64,000 bases of DNA, taken from the NCBI RefSeq assembly GCF_001434145.1, contig NZ_AZED01000011.1, forward strand, positions 405,563-469,562. The letters run 5' to 3'. The translations under genes and the position numbers were made by a program. Positions within the stretch are counted from its first letter, which is position 1. Each line of letters begins with the position of its first letter. Shown here piece by piece: positions 54,104 to 62,825 of the stretch. This DNA is from Lentilactobacillus otakiensis DSM 19908 = JCM 15040. Its GTDB lineage: Bacteria; Bacillota; Bacilli; Lactobacillales; Lactobacillaceae. Below the pieces are notes generated by a model that searched no databases, had not been told where the DNA came from, and saw only the letters and a list, made by a program, of their open reading frames with translations.

Positions 54104-55249
54104 ATGAGGAAAAGTTTTAAAAATGGAGTCGCAGTTCTTGGACTTCTTGCAGGGGGAATTCTTCTTGGTACATCAACGACAGCTCATGCTGCCCTGACAC
54201 CATCAAGTTCTCAACCGACCGCCAACATGGTTGACGTCTCGAGCTGGCAGGGTAACCTGACTGCCGCAAATTATCAAACACTCGCACAAAATGGCGTTAA
54301 AGCCGTTACAATTAAAGCTTCAGAAGGAACCGGCTACACCAATCCTTACCTGTCACAACAGGTTCAATACGCGCAGCAAGCTGGATTAAGTGTGAACTTC
54401 TACCACTTTGTCCATTTCACCAGCACGGATCAGGCAACTCAAGAAGCCCAAAACTTCATCAATGCTGTCCAGTCGGTAACCAGTTCCAAAGATGTCGTGA
54501 TGGTGGCTGATTTTGAGTCATCAGAATTAGGCGGCATCTCCAAAGCAAACAATGACGCTAATTTGGCAGCCTTTGATTCAGCGTTGAATCAAGCGGGTTA
54601 TAACAAGACTGACCTGTACACCATGGCCAGCTGGCTTGGCGTCAAGATCGACACCAACGCTTCCAACCAAGGGTGGATTGCGGATTATCCGGCTACTCCA
54701 ACCGGCTCCAAGTACCCTTCCGCCAACGCATGGCAGTGGGCGTCAGATTACCGGTTCCCGACGATTGACCAGAATTTGGATGTCAGTCAGTTAAACAACA
54801 GCTTCTATTTGAATTCAGGATCTGCTTCAGCTTCGACCAATACGAATACGAATCCAAATTCATCCAGTTCAAGTTCGTCCAGTGCCTCGAGTGCCAGTTC
54901 ATCAAGCACACCAACGACACCGAAACCAAGTTCCAAGAATCCGGGCGAGATCGTCAAGATTCCTGGACCTTCAGGTAAACAGTATTCTGCATCACGCTCG
55001 GCTTCGGTTAAATTAATTTGGCGAGCAAATATGGGAAGTCATTATTACAAGACAACTAAGGGTGCCCGTTACTCCAAACATCTGGGTACTCGTTACGGCT
55101 ACAACTCAGAACTGCCTAATGTGACTTGGGTGACCGATGCACATGAAAAGTTGTACAGTAAGAAAACCGGCCACTACTCAATTTACTATCACGTCAAGAG
55201 TACCGTGGGCAATCATGGCGGCTGGATTTGGCGAGGATATCTTAAATAG
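54104..55249 (+). CDS. Secreted GH25 lysozyme with C-terminal wall-binding domain
   Basis: 381 residues. Signal peptide cleaved near AHA-A; GH25 muramidase domain (about 40-235) with DVSSWQG, IKASEGTGY and the catalytic DFE in VADFESSELG; a Ser/Thr-rich linker (about 245-280); then a C-terminal domain of about 100 residues rich in aromatic and basic residues (SIYYHVKS, GGWIWRGYL), a type repeated on lactobacillar surface hydrolases. It cleaves N-acetylmuramyl bonds in peptidoglycan, for growth or antagonism. Single gene ending at a terminator. Confidence 0.93.
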   Translation: MRKSFKNGVAVLGLLAGGILLGTSTTAHAALTPSSSQPTANMVDVSSWQGNLTAANYQTLAQNGVKAVTIKASEGTGYTNPYLSQQVQYAQQAGLSVNFYHFVHFTSTDQATQEAQNFINAVQSVTSSKDVVMVADFESSELGGISKANNDANLAAFDSALNQAGYNKTDLYTMASWLGVKIDTNASNQGWIADYPATPTGSKYPSANAWQWASDYRFPTIDQNLDVSQLNNSFYLNSGSASASTNTNTNPNSSSSSSSSASSASSSSTPTTPKPSSKNPGEIVKIPGPSGKQYSASRSASVKLIWRANMGSHYYKTTKGARYSKHLGTRYGYNSELPNVTWVTDAHEKLYSKKTGHYSIYYHVKSTVGNHGGWIWRGYLK

Positions 55250-55301
55250 CATACCCTGAATGGCTTCTGAACACATTTCCATCAAATAACATCAAGCACA
55301 C

Positions 55302-55339
55302 AAAAAGATCGAGACAATCAAAATTGCCTCGATCTTTTT
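55302..55339. terminator. Bidirectional terminator
   Basis: CAAAAAGATCGAG pairs with CTCGATCTTTTTG between convergent genes. Confidence 0.9.
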
Positions 55340-55348
55340 GTATTAAAT

Positions 55349-56251
55349 TTACTTCAAAATATCGATTAACTTGCTATACTGTGAATCCATCCAGCTTACA
55401 TAATCCTTGTTAGCTGGTAAAGTTTCCGTCACTGGTAATACAGGAACATTGTTCTTCTTTGCTAATGCAACCAGGTTGTTGACGGTCTTGCTGTCAACTT
55501 GCTTGTTGAAGACAAAGAAGGCAATTTTATGATTCTTAATACCATTTTGCATTGTCCGAATGGTTTGTGGTGATGGATCAACACCCTTTTCCGTGTCGTT
55601 TTCGAACTGCGCATCGCCAACCTTAAAGCCGGTTGCTTCAAGTGCGTAGTCAAAGACTGGTTCACTCACATAAACTTCCTTGTTGCTCTTAGTTGAAGCG
55701 AGTTGCTTCAATTGAGCAATCTTGGTGTTAATTGGTTTCAATGAGGCAATGTATTTCTTGGCGTTCTTCTTGAAATAAGCCTTATTCTTTGGCTGAATCT
55801 TGCCTAACTTGGTAGCAATAGTGTTAGCCAATTTGGGCATTGTTGCCGGATTATACCAAAGATGCGGATTATCACCATTTTGCTTACCCATCAAATCTTC
55901 ACCGACCTTGATGTAGTCAACCTTGTCGCTGTCTTTTACCAGCTTGCTCATCCAGCCATCGTAGCCAATTCCATTAGCAATCACGATTTTTGAACCAACA
56001 GTTTCTTTGGCAACCTTAGTTGAAGGTTGGTAATCGTGAGGATCCACGTTAGGGTTGGTAATAATCGAAGTAACGTCACCTTTGTTGCCGGCAACCGCCT
56101 TAGCAACCTCGCCGTAAAAATCAGTGGTGGCAGTAATCTTGATTTTGTTGTTACTTGCCGATTTGCTTGAACAACCTGCAAGACCAATCCCCAAGGTAAC
56201 AACAAAGACTGCGATCAACACTGCCTTTAAACCTGAAAATTTATGTAACAT
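55349..56251 (-). CDS. Zinc/manganese-binding lipoprotein (ZnuA/AdcA-like, cluster A-I)
   Basis: 300 residues with lipobox GLAGC. The metal-binding His residues are in NVDPHDYQPS (about 70) and DNPHLWYNP (about 130), with Glu in YVSEPVFDY (about 195) and Asp near 270. The His-rich acidic loop of ZnuA is absent. It delivers Zn2+ or Mn2+ to an ABC permease, but no permease or ATPase gene is adjacent, so it is an orphan component. Promoter and palindrome just upstream suggest metal-responsive control. Confidence 0.9.
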   Translation of the reverse strand: MLHKFSGLKAVLIAVFVVTLGIGLAGCSSKSASNNKIKITATTDFYGEVAKAVAGNKGDVTSIITNPNVDPHDYQPSTKVAKETVGSKIVIANGIGYDGWMSKLVKDSDKVDYIKVGEDLMGKQNGDNPHLWYNPATMPKLANTIATKLGKIQPKNKAYFKKNAKKYIASLKPINTKIAQLKQLASTKSNKEVYVSEPVFDYALEATGFKVGDAQFENDTEKGVDPSPQTIRTMQNGIKNHKIAFFVFNKQVDSKTVNNLVALAKKNNVPVLPVTETLPANKDYVSWMDSQYSKLIDILK

Positions 56252-56274
56252 GAAATATCTCTCCTCTACAAATA

Positions 56275-56322
56275 GTAATGGTTACTCTTTTGATAATAGC
56301 CCAAAAGTTCTGGGGTGTAAAG
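56275..56322 (-). promoter_or_regulatory. Promoter and palindrome of the metal-binding lipoprotein gene
   Basis: TTTACA (56317-56322), 17 bp, TATTAT (56294-56299). Just after the -10 box lies AGTAACCATTACT (56275-56287), a 5-3-5 palindrome where a metal-sensing repressor could block initiation. Which repressor (Zur, AdcR or MntR type) is unknown. Confidence 0.6.
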
Positions 56323-56345
56323 GGAAATTTTAAAATTACATTAGG

Positions 56346-57059
56346 TTAGAGATTACCATAATTGGTCAAAACCAGATGATAGAATTGATTCATCGTGTAT
56401 GACTGATGAAAATATCTTTTACCACGATTCTTATAGTACCCAACTGGATCAGTGTGATCAGAGCCCCCAAGGTAGTGGGCGACTGCCTGGTGTGACCAAA
56501 CCGTTCCTTTGCCATCGTAGCAAGCATCATTTGGCTTGAGATGATACTTCTTCAAAATGTAGGCAGCATAGTAGGCCGCATTCTCTACCTCGCCAGCGAA
56601 AGCTTTCTTACTGTGCATTTCAACTTGTTCAAACTGAACAAACCGGGCATTACCAGGATAGCCGACTCCCCAGCATAGGTACTTGGTGCTGGCAATATTG
56701 ATGATATGATCGTCGTCCACAAAGGTGTGCACAAACGCATTTCGATAATTTTTCTTCATATAGGCAATTTCATTGTAAATCGTCGAACTTGGATTACCGG
56801 TTTCATGAATGACGACGCCTTCCGGTTTGCTTTTCCCGTGACGGTATTTGTAATGCGGGAATCCTTTCCAAACGCTTGATTTGATCGCATTATGCTTAAT
56901 GTTGTGACTTGCTATGTAGTTGTTGACCTTTGAGGAGCTGGCCTGGGTATTGACTGATCCCATTAATAATATTGAAGCAAAAACTGTTAGAACTGCTAAA
57001 AAGACTTTTTTTACCATTTCATTTGTCGCCGCTTTGAAATTATTTATTACATTTTTCAT
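56346..57059 (-). CDS. Secreted N-acetylmuramoyl-L-alanine amidase (amidase_2/PGRP fold)
   Basis: 237 residues. An N-terminal hydrophobic signal segment (about 15-40) precedes an amidase_2 domain: GVVIHETGNPSS (zinc His, about 83), FVHTFVDDDHI, GNARFVQFEQVEM and SDHTDPVGYY (zinc His-Thr-Asp, about 200). It hydrolyses the bond between MurNAc and the stem peptide. No wall-binding repeats. The first ATG is used; a shorter start at residue 15 lacks a ribosome site. The signal peptide with its long charged lead is unusual but workable. Confidence 0.88.
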   Translation of the reverse strand: MKNVINNFKAATNEMVKKVFLAVLTVFASILLMGSVNTQASSSKVNNYIASHNIKHNAIKSSVWKGFPHYKYRHGKSKPEGVVIHETGNPSSTIYNEIAYMKKNYRNAFVHTFVDDDHIINIASTKYLCWGVGYPGNARFVQFEQVEMHSKKAFAGEVENAAYYAAYILKKYHLKPNDACYDGKGTVWSHQAVAHYLGGSDHTDPVGYYKNRGKRYFHQSYTMNQFYHLVLTNYGNL

Positions 57060-57221
57060 CCACTTTCCATGTTAGTCTTCAATGTAAATTTTTCAACAAT
57101 TGTATCGGCTCTGGGCCCTATTTTCATAAGGTGTAATTAGTGGTATCGGTTCACGGATGGTTGTATTATGTAAGCGAATTCTAGAGGATGTATGGATTTA
57201 TTTATGAGGAGGAATTTATCT

Positions 57222-57818
57222 ATGACAAGTTTTGACAAACGAGGCGCAGATGACCGTTTATTATCACCAGATAATGCGTTATTGACCATTATTGATTACC
57301 AACCTGTACAAATTGGTTCAATTGGCTCCATGCGCCATGCAGATTTACTTAAAAATGCCGAGATGGTGGTTGAGGCCGCTAAATTATTCAACTTACCAAT
57401 CGTGCTTTCAACTGTGAATGCACATAACCAACGAAATTCAGATACGGTTAAGCCGCTCAAGGATCTGGTTGGCGACATCCCTTCCTATGACCGTTCATCA
57501 ATCAACGCTTGGGAAGATAAAGATTATAACGAAGCCATCAAAGCAACTGGCCGCAAGAAGATTATCATCCTGGCTTTGTGGACTGAAGCTTGTTTGACCT
57601 TTCCGACCATCGATGCGATCGCTGAAGGCTTTGATGTCTACCCAGTGGTTGATGCTGTCGGCGGCACTTCCACAATTGCTCACGAAACCGCGCTCCGCCG
57701 GGTAGAACAAGCCGGTGCCCATTTGATTACTATTCCACAGCTGGTATGTGAATTACAGCGTGACTGGAACAGGAAAGATACCGTTCCTGGATTTGTGAAG
57801 TTGCTGCAGGAAAATTGA
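57222..57818 (+). CDS. Cysteine hydrolase, isochorismatase-like fold
   Basis: 198 residues. Catalytic triad of the family: Asp in TIIDYQP (about 23), Lys near 110 in GRKKIIIL and nucleophile Cys in ALWTEACLTF (about 120), followed by a cis-peptide region. Homologues include nicotinamidases and the YcaC group; with ALWTEACL rather than the nicotinamidase metal site (DxHxxxH is lacking), a YcaC-like hydrolase of unknown substrate is the best call. The ATG at 57222 is used, 9 bases after AGGAGG. Confidence 0.88.
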   Translation: MTSFDKRGADDRLLSPDNALLTIIDYQPVQIGSIGSMRHADLLKNAEMVVEAAKLFNLPIVLSTVNAHNQRNSDTVKPLKDLVGDIPSYDRSSINAWEDKDYNEAIKATGRKKIIILALWTEACLTFPTIDAIAEGFDVYPVVDAVGGTSTIAHETALRRVEQAGAHLITIPQLVCELQRDWNRKDTVPGFVKLLQEN

Positions 57819-57875
57819 GCGTTTACCAACTTATCATAATGAACCAATTATTGGACTAACAATTAAAATTAATAA

Positions 57876-57944
57876 AAATGTGGATCTAGTTTTGAGAAAA
57901 GTGCTGAGACGCATTCATTTCAGAAACCTGGATCCACTTTTTTT
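57876..57944 (+). terminator. Intrinsic terminator
   Basis: GTGGATC and GATCCAC arms enclose a long imperfect stem and are followed by TTTTTTT. Confidence 0.75.
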
Positions 57945-58561
57945 ACATAATGAGGCCAACTAAGCTCCACCGATATTAGCAGTGTGTTTGATTAATCAGT
58001 AAGTCCTCATTAGTGTATCGGAAATGACTGGATTGGGACAAAATAAAAGTATATTGCGCCAATAACCATCAGCACTAACAATAGTAATGAATACGTTTCG
58101 AATTGTATACTTTTTCAAAGCTGTCTGCTCCCTCCACTCTTTTTGTGAACATTTTATTAAGTTACTCACAAATCAGTTATGTCATACTGTTCAATTTAAG
58201 TTAAAAATTATAAATTATTTCCCCTCTTAAAGTCTTTTTATCTAAAATTGTGAATACTCACCATACACTTCTTAATAACTTATCGCTTTAGATGAAGCCA
58301 TCAACTTTGTGGGCAACCTACTCAGTGTTCACATCTGTCTTAAAAACGCCTTGTGATTCAACAGCATAAACTGACAATATAGTCTTGTTCGATGAAGATC
58401 CACATCGGACAAGACTATTTCTATCAATAAACGAGTATTTGTTGTCTTGCTTTTGTTCCGAACTCTGTGGTGTCAATGTCTCCGAATCGTAGCTTGCCCG
58501 CCATGCATCCCGCCAATATCATTAAGTTAAGCACACACAAAGTTTACAAGGAGGTGTAAAC
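57945..58561. other. Long non-coding stretch before the double-glycine peptide gene
   Basis: No gene with a ribosome site fits. A strong hairpin (ATAGTCTTGT..ACAAGACTAT, 58379-58423) may be a terminator. On the minus strand near 58065-58105 a TTG-started fragment resembling a small membrane peptide (KKYTIRNVFITIV, then a shifted MVIGAIYFYF) is broken by a frameshift. The promoter of the peptide gene at 58562 was not identified. Confidence 0.5.
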
Positions 58562-58705
58562 ATGAATGATAACTTTCTTAGTGGAATTAAGTTAAAGGAA
58601 CTAACACAACGTGATCTCCTAGCAACTAATGGTGGAAAAAGAAGCACGAACATGAAGTCAGTTTTACGTCATTTTGAAAAGCAATATCTTAATGGCATCC
58701 TCTAG
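58562..58705 (+). CDS. Double-glycine leader peptide: bacteriocin or peptide pheromone precursor
   Basis: 47 residues, with AAGGAGGTG ahead of the ATG. The leader FLSGIKLKELTQRDLLATNGG fits the double-glycine pattern (LS, EL spacing, GG) processed by ABC transporters with a C39 peptidase domain. The predicted mature part is 22 residues, KRSTNMKSVLRHFEKQYLNG plus IL, strongly basic and able to form an amphipathic helix, as in small bacteriocins or inducing peptides. No transporter, kinase or immunity gene is recognised nearby except the facing XRE/membrane gene, whose 3' end overlaps by 4 bp. Confidence 0.75.
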   Translation: MNDNFLSGIKLKELTQRDLLATNGGKRSTNMKSVLRHFEKQYLNGIL

Positions 58706-59255
58706 GATCTGTTAAATAAGTGAGCAAGCTTTGTCTTACTCCCTGGAACAGCATTAAAGAACAAACTAATTGTCAGACTGATAGTTATTATAAAAATTAG
58801 AGTGAACTCACGTGCAATCAATCCCAAATTCCCCACTGTGTCCCCCGGGGCAATTAAGTGTTGAAATCTAGTATTAAATGCTAAGCTAAACAAATTAAGC
58901 ACAAGAAACACCAAAAACATTATTATGGTGCTCATGAGTTTAACCTTGCTCTTAAAACTCTTCCAATTTGAGTAGTGAGTCAAAAAAACAATGAGATTAA
59001 TTAGCAAGAGTATCGGAATAATTCCAGAATGGAATCCATAGAAGTGAAACATATGGACATAACTTAGAATTAGAAAAATCACATTCAAGCAGTAACTAAT
59101 TTTTTCGACCGCTAAATTTCGGTTTGCTTTCTTCCTCTCAACTACATATTGGTCCAACTGACGATCATCACGTAGCAAATCATCCGTTGAAAGTGAAAAG
59201 ATATTGCAAAGTTCAATTAGACTATCTGTGTCTGGATAACTTCTTCCGGTTTCCC
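58702..59255 (-). pseudogene. XRE-family regulator with C-terminal membrane domain, 5' end removed by IS
   Basis: Reading on from the IS boundary gives ETGRSYPDTDSLIELCNIFS, the second half of an XRE helix-turn-helix, then LSTDDLLRDDRQLDQYVVERKKAN and four hydrophobic helices. The N-terminal half of the DNA-binding domain is missing because the IS3-family element begins at 59256. The intact gene would be a membrane-tethered XRE regulator of about 220-230 residues. It faces the double-glycine peptide gene tail to tail, so it may have been its regulator or immunity factor (inference). A shortened product from an ATG/TTG near 59178 would be membrane domain only. Confidence 0.75.
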
Positions 59256-59706
59256 TGGATGTAAGCTAGTTCCTGAGACAACTTTTAAGAGAGGGTATAA
59301 TAAGTCAATCGTCCCTTAGAAGAAAGGAATTTTTACATGCCAACTCATTACGACAAAGAATTCAAACAGAACATTATCAATCTCTATAAACAAGGTGAAT
59401 CCCCCTGCTCAACTTGCCAGAAAATATGGCATTGAGTATTCCACTGTTCATAAGTGGATCTAGGCCCAAACTCAAAACAAGTCAGGTAAAGATTAAAGCA
59501 ATGGAGAAACGCTTAGCTGCCTTATTCGACTTAAAAAAAGCCCTCGACTTCCTTGCGCAGAGATAACCGATATCTTTGATTATATCTAACAAGAAAGCCA
59601 AAATTACCAGGTACCTAAGATGCGTCGAGTCATCGGGGTTTCAAAAGCGCGTTACTCTCGCTATAGGGGTCAATGGAACATCCATACGATGTCGCCTCAA
59701 CAGTCT
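59256..59706 (+). mobile_element. IS3-family insertion sequence, decayed copy
   Basis: The left end TGGATGTAAGCTAGTTCCTG is identical to the sequence at 63945 for all 56 bases visible there. A degenerate OrfA starts at the ATG at 59337 (MPTHYDKEFKQNIINLYKQG, HTH of IS3 OrfA) but is broken by a frameshift at the CCCCC run (59402-59406) and then by stops. Fragments of OrfB (RRVIGVSKARYSRYRGQW) follow near 59620-59680. The right end was not found, so its extent is approximate. Confidence 0.75.
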
Positions 59707-60388
59707 TAATTTAATTGTTGGGTTGGCATTATTTCTTTATTAAGCTTACCCACCGAATTGTTTCAATTGGTGCACCTACCTGGTCCAATAACCAAGAGAG
59801 TTATCGATCCCCATCAAGCAAAAATTATTTGGCAAGCTGCATCATTGGTTATCGATTTCAGGCTAACTAAGCGAACCCGATAACTAAACTTCAGGCCCTA
59901 ATTTTGGCTCTATAAGGATTTATAATAGCTACTGATTAGCTTCGCACTGGCTATTCCGAATCATCTTTTAGCCCTTGAAGGTGGCTGTTGCTTGCCAATC
60001 ATTTGCTTATCAGTCATCAAATAACTTCGTAAATATTTCGGCAAGTGTTCATTAGATTGCCTAGATATAATTCTAAGACAGTCATTTGAGAACCCTCCAT
60101 TTTGGATCAATATGTTCGTTTAAAAAGCCCAAATCAATAAAGTGAACCTCTTAACTGACTAATGTTAATTACAAATTTTTACGCCACCAAAGTTAATTGA
60201 ACCGGATTCCTAATTTTGGGCCTGGATTCTGCGGCTATTTCGTTTAGCGACTCAACTAGTATATAACAAGTCTAATTCCCTAATCTAATTTTAAAGTTGT
60301 TAACCAAAAACACCTTACAAACTGTTTTTCATTTTAATATTAGCAAGATGGGAGTCAACTTCACTTCCACTTTACAAAAAGAAAAAAA
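59707..60388. other. Decayed DNA without a supported gene
   Basis: All six frames are closed by frequent stops. Two stretches carry the related words CCCTAATTTTGGCTC (near 59898) and CCTAATTTTGGGCCTGG (near 60210), perhaps remains of another IS. Nothing else is recognised. Confidence 0.55.
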
Positions 60389-60425
60389 GTGGTGAATTCA
60401 AATCCGTCGAATTTGAATTCACCAC
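60389..60425 (-). terminator. Strong hairpin with T-run
   Basis: A 15-bp perfect stem (GTGGTGAATTCAAAT and its complement) followed on the minus strand by TTTTTTTC. Second terminator downstream of the secreted-protein operon. Confidence 0.85.
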
Positions 60426-60475
60426 AAATCTCAGTCCGTTTCGTATGAATGTTCCATTGGCCCAAAGTGTAAAAA

Positions 60476-60520
60476 AGCCTCTGAAATTGTTTCCGAAACT
60501 TTTTTGCGTTAACTGAGGCT
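60476..60520 (-). terminator. Intrinsic terminator of the secreted-protein operon
   Basis: AGCCTC and GAGGCT close a hairpin followed by TTTTTT on the minus strand, just after the small membrane protein gene. Confidence 0.75.
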
Positions 60521-60538
60521 GATATCCCAGCCGGTTAC

Positions 60539-60736
60539 TTAACTCTTGTTTTTAGTATTCTTAATAAGCAATCGTCTTATAAGCACATATACTGCGAGGA
60601 ATACAACAATTGCAATCAGCGCAACTACTAGAAATCTTGGCCAAAAGGATAGCTGCAAGTTCTTAGCGATTAAGAAGGCAGAGAACGCACCAATAAGAGA
60701 TGAAACAACAGACACTAACCTGTCCTGTTTAATCAT
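60539..60736 (-). CDS. Small two-helix membrane protein, coupled to the secreted hydrophobic protein
   Basis: 65 residues: MIKQDRLVSVVSSLIGAFSA, one helix at about 8-25 and another at about 32-52, then a Lys/Arg-rich tail (IRRLLIKNTKNKS). Its ATG lies inside TAATG at the upstream gene's stop, so it is translated by coupling in a fixed ratio. Size and topology match many bacteriocin immunity proteins, but no family is recognised. Confidence 0.75.
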   Translation of the reverse strand: MIKQDRLVSVVSSLIGAFSAFLIAKNLQLSFWPRFLVVALIAIVVFLAVYVLIRRLLIKNTKNKS

Positions 60737-61359
60737 TATTGATATCCCCAATCCGAGATAATCCATTCACCACCGTTATTCTTTACCTTGGCATGGAATC
60801 CTAATTCTGTGGCCTTTTCACCAGCAGACAGAATTCCTCCAGCGACAACTGACGAGATACTACCTGCAACCGCACCAGTTATACCAACTGCTGCAAGGAT
60901 TGGGATAACATAATATGAAGCAACTCCTGCGCCACCCCATACAATTACTTTGGTAATTGCAGAGTTAACATAGATTTCCACACCACCCTTAATAATCCCA
61001 CTACTGAGAATTTTCGCATACGTACCGCCATGTCGAAGCATGTCGTCATTTATCAAAGCATCAATAGTTGATTGTGGTATCTGAGCATACAAGGCTGGGT
61101 TATTTTGTTTAATATTATTAAGAATCTGTTCATTGCTAACATATATTGTTGTGCTTTGGTCTGGTAATACTGGGTTATTCGGGTCAATGCCATTTTCATT
61201 AATTGTTGATCCATATACTTGGGAAGAAACAGGTATCTGGTTGTCCTGTGCATAAGTGGTTTTAAGTGCATCCCCACTCTGGAACAGAACAGCTCCAAGT
61301 ATGAGACTACTTAAGAAAAGAGAAGAGCTACGTACAATATTTGATGTTCTTGCATTCAT
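60736..61359 (-). CDS. Secreted protein with glycine-rich hydrophobic C-terminal half (toxin/bacteriocin-like?)
   Basis: 207 residues. The signal peptide is cleaved near TTYA-Q; a polar region (about 45-110) follows, then two hydrophobic stretches (IYVNSAITKVIVWGGAGVAS and YYVIPILAAVGITGAVAGSI) and a short aromatic tail (GGEWIISDWGYQ). GxxxG-like spacing of Gly and Ala suggests helices that insert or pack in a membrane. Co-translated with a small membrane protein. A secreted pore-former with its immunity protein is the attractive reading, but function is unproven and no family is recognised. ATG preceded by GAGGAG. Confidence 0.75.
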   Translation of the reverse strand: MNARTSNIVRSSSLFLSSLILGAVLFQSGDALKTTYAQDNQIPVSSQVYGSTINENGIDPNNPVLPDQSTTIYVSNEQILNNIKQNNPALYAQIPQSTIDALINDDMLRHGGTYAKILSSGIIKGGVEIYVNSAITKVIVWGGAGVASYYVIPILAAVGITGAVAGSISSVVAGGILSAGEKATELGFHAKVKNNGGEWIISDWGYQ

Positions 61360-61402
61360 AAAAATGACTCCTCAAATGACACATGCTTTTCACTTATATT
61401 CT

Positions 61403-61418
61403 GTAAGTGTTTACTTAC
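61403..61418. promoter_or_regulatory. Palindrome upstream of the secreted-protein operon
   Basis: GTAAGTGTTTACTTAC, 6-bp arms with a 4-bp centre, 45-60 bp before the start codon. Possible operator; a TATAAG just downstream may be the -10 box. Confidence 0.5.
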
Positions 61419-61679
61419 GCTGTTATAATAACATAATATTATAAAAGAGGTACTCATTATGCTTCATTCACCCTAACAATTTTAGAAGGGTTACTAGCGC
61501 AAAAAATAATTCGGTTATTAGAAAACCTCTTCCTAAGTACACAAGCTTTAATTATTTGCTTGTCTACTCAAGAAGGGGTATATGACAACTCTCTTTTGAG
61601 AAATAATTTTCTACTATACCTTCCCCTCAGCATTGTCTCATGTATTAACTACAATCTATCACTAGAGATGTTTTGGCGG
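61419..61679. other. Intergenic region at the edge of the prophage remnant
   Basis: AT-rich, with no ORF that has a ribosome site and no clear terminator. It could contain the attachment site of the integrase gene ending at 61680, but without the other boundary no att repeat can be named. Confidence 0.45.
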
Positions 61680-62267
61680 TTAGCCAAAATCAATCTGATC
61701 CAGCATATTTTCGGTGCTGATTTGATCCAGGCCTAAATAAGCTAAAGTCATGGCCTCACTGGGATGATTGAGCAGATGCATGACCAAGCCGATATTATAA
61801 TTGGATTGCGTGTAGACCCGATAAGCACCAGTTTTGCGCATGGTGTGGGTGCCTAAATAGCTGATTCCCAGCAAGTCCCCGGTTTTGGCCATGATTTTGT
61901 AAAACTGTTTTTCAGTAATGTGGCGCTCGGGGTGCCGAGTTGATGGAAACAGCCAGGGAGATTTTAAGTTATGCCGACTTAACCAATCTCGATAGGTGAT
62001 TAAATCTGCGGCAACGGGTTTTAAGTACAAAGTATTGGCTTTACCGGTTTTTTGATCATGGATAAACGCGTTCTGCCGCACAGTTCCGGTTTCGTCGTAG
62101 ATATCTGCCCATTGCAGGCGCATAACGTCACTGACTCGGAGAAGCGTGGCTTTACCGACTTGAAAAATCGTGTAATTGCGGCGGCCGGCTTTAAAATTAT
62201 GCAGCAGCGTGTCCTGGACTTCATGCAGGATGTTGGAATCTTTAATGGGTAAGACAAGTTCTGACAT
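61680..62267 (-). CDS. Tyrosine recombinase / integrase, short form
   Basis: 195 residues, essentially just the catalytic domain. Conserved Arg in LLRVSDVMRLQW (about 42-50), Lys in DQKTGKAN (about 75), HTMRK box (about 147) and HPSEAMTLAYLG with the final His and nucleophile Tyr (about 175-182). It lacks the N-terminal arm-binding and core-binding domains of full phage integrases, as in short integrases found on lactobacillar prophages and plasmids. The ATG at 62267 is 9 bases after AAGGAG. Part of a prophage or plasmid-derived remnant. Confidence 0.85.
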   Translation of the reverse strand: MSELVLPIKDSNILHEVQDTLLHNFKAGRRNYTIFQVGKATLLRVSDVMRLQWADIYDETGTVRQNAFIHDQKTGKANTLYLKPVAADLITYRDWLSRHNLKSPWLFPSTRHPERHITEKQFYKIMAKTGDLLGISYLGTHTMRKTGAYRVYTQSNYNIGLVMHLLNHPSEAMTLAYLGLDQISTENMLDQIDFG

Positions 62268-62355
62268 TTTCATGAACTCCTTTGTGGATAGTTTCATCAT
62301 TAAGACACAATAATGGCCCGTCACTAGTTTAACTGGTGACGGGCCATTTGACTAC

Positions 62356-62715
62356 CTATGATTGGTTAGGTGGCCGTCGATAATTATAGTAAGCTTGTTC
62401 AACTTTTGCGGCAATCGTTTCATCTGTCAGTGATAGTCCCAAAGTTTTCAGGTGCTGATTGATAAATTGGATGGCTTCAGCTTTGCGTTGCTGAGGTTCC
62501 AGTTCGGTCAGCTTGGCCAACTCAGGAATGATCACCCCAGCCAGTTCATCAGCCAGCTTTAAGGCCTGAAGCTTCTGAGTATTGTGGATTGTTTGTAATT
62601 TGGCTTGAATCAGTGGATGCAATAGTCGGTACCCCGTTAACAACAGGGTTGCCAGAAACGTTAACAAGCCCGTGGTGTCGGCTGATTGAAGCCAATGGGT
62701 CAGTTGATTGAGCAT
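62356..62715 (-). CDS. Phage holin, LL-H type
   Basis: 119 residues: one N-terminal hydrophobic segment (TTGLLTFLATLLLTGYRLL), then a long amphipathic helix and a C-terminal TDETIAAKVEQAYYN motif, as in LL-H family holins (PF09682-like). Such proteins form the membrane holes through which phage lysins leave. No lysin gene is beside it, so it is a leftover of a lysis cassette. AAAGGTG lies upstream of the ATG. Confidence 0.7.
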   Translation of the reverse strand: MLNQLTHWLQSADTTGLLTFLATLLLTGYRLLHPLIQAKLQTIHNTQKLQALKLADELAGVIIPELAKLTELEPQQRKAEAIQFINQHLKTLGLSLTDETIAAKVEQAYYNYRRPPNQS

Positions 62716-62825
62716 CCTTTCACCTCCTCGAGATTAGACTAAAGTTAGCTAACTTCGTTCCTCTAGTGTAACGATCGAATCAGGCAAAAGTGCGCCAAGC
62801 TAACGACCATTGTCCGCCAACTTGG

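Noticed and set aside
58040..58140. Possible small membrane peptide gene on the minus strand
   Set aside because: A GGAGGG site and TTG start exist, but the hydrophobic part is in another frame, so it is at best a decayed fragment.
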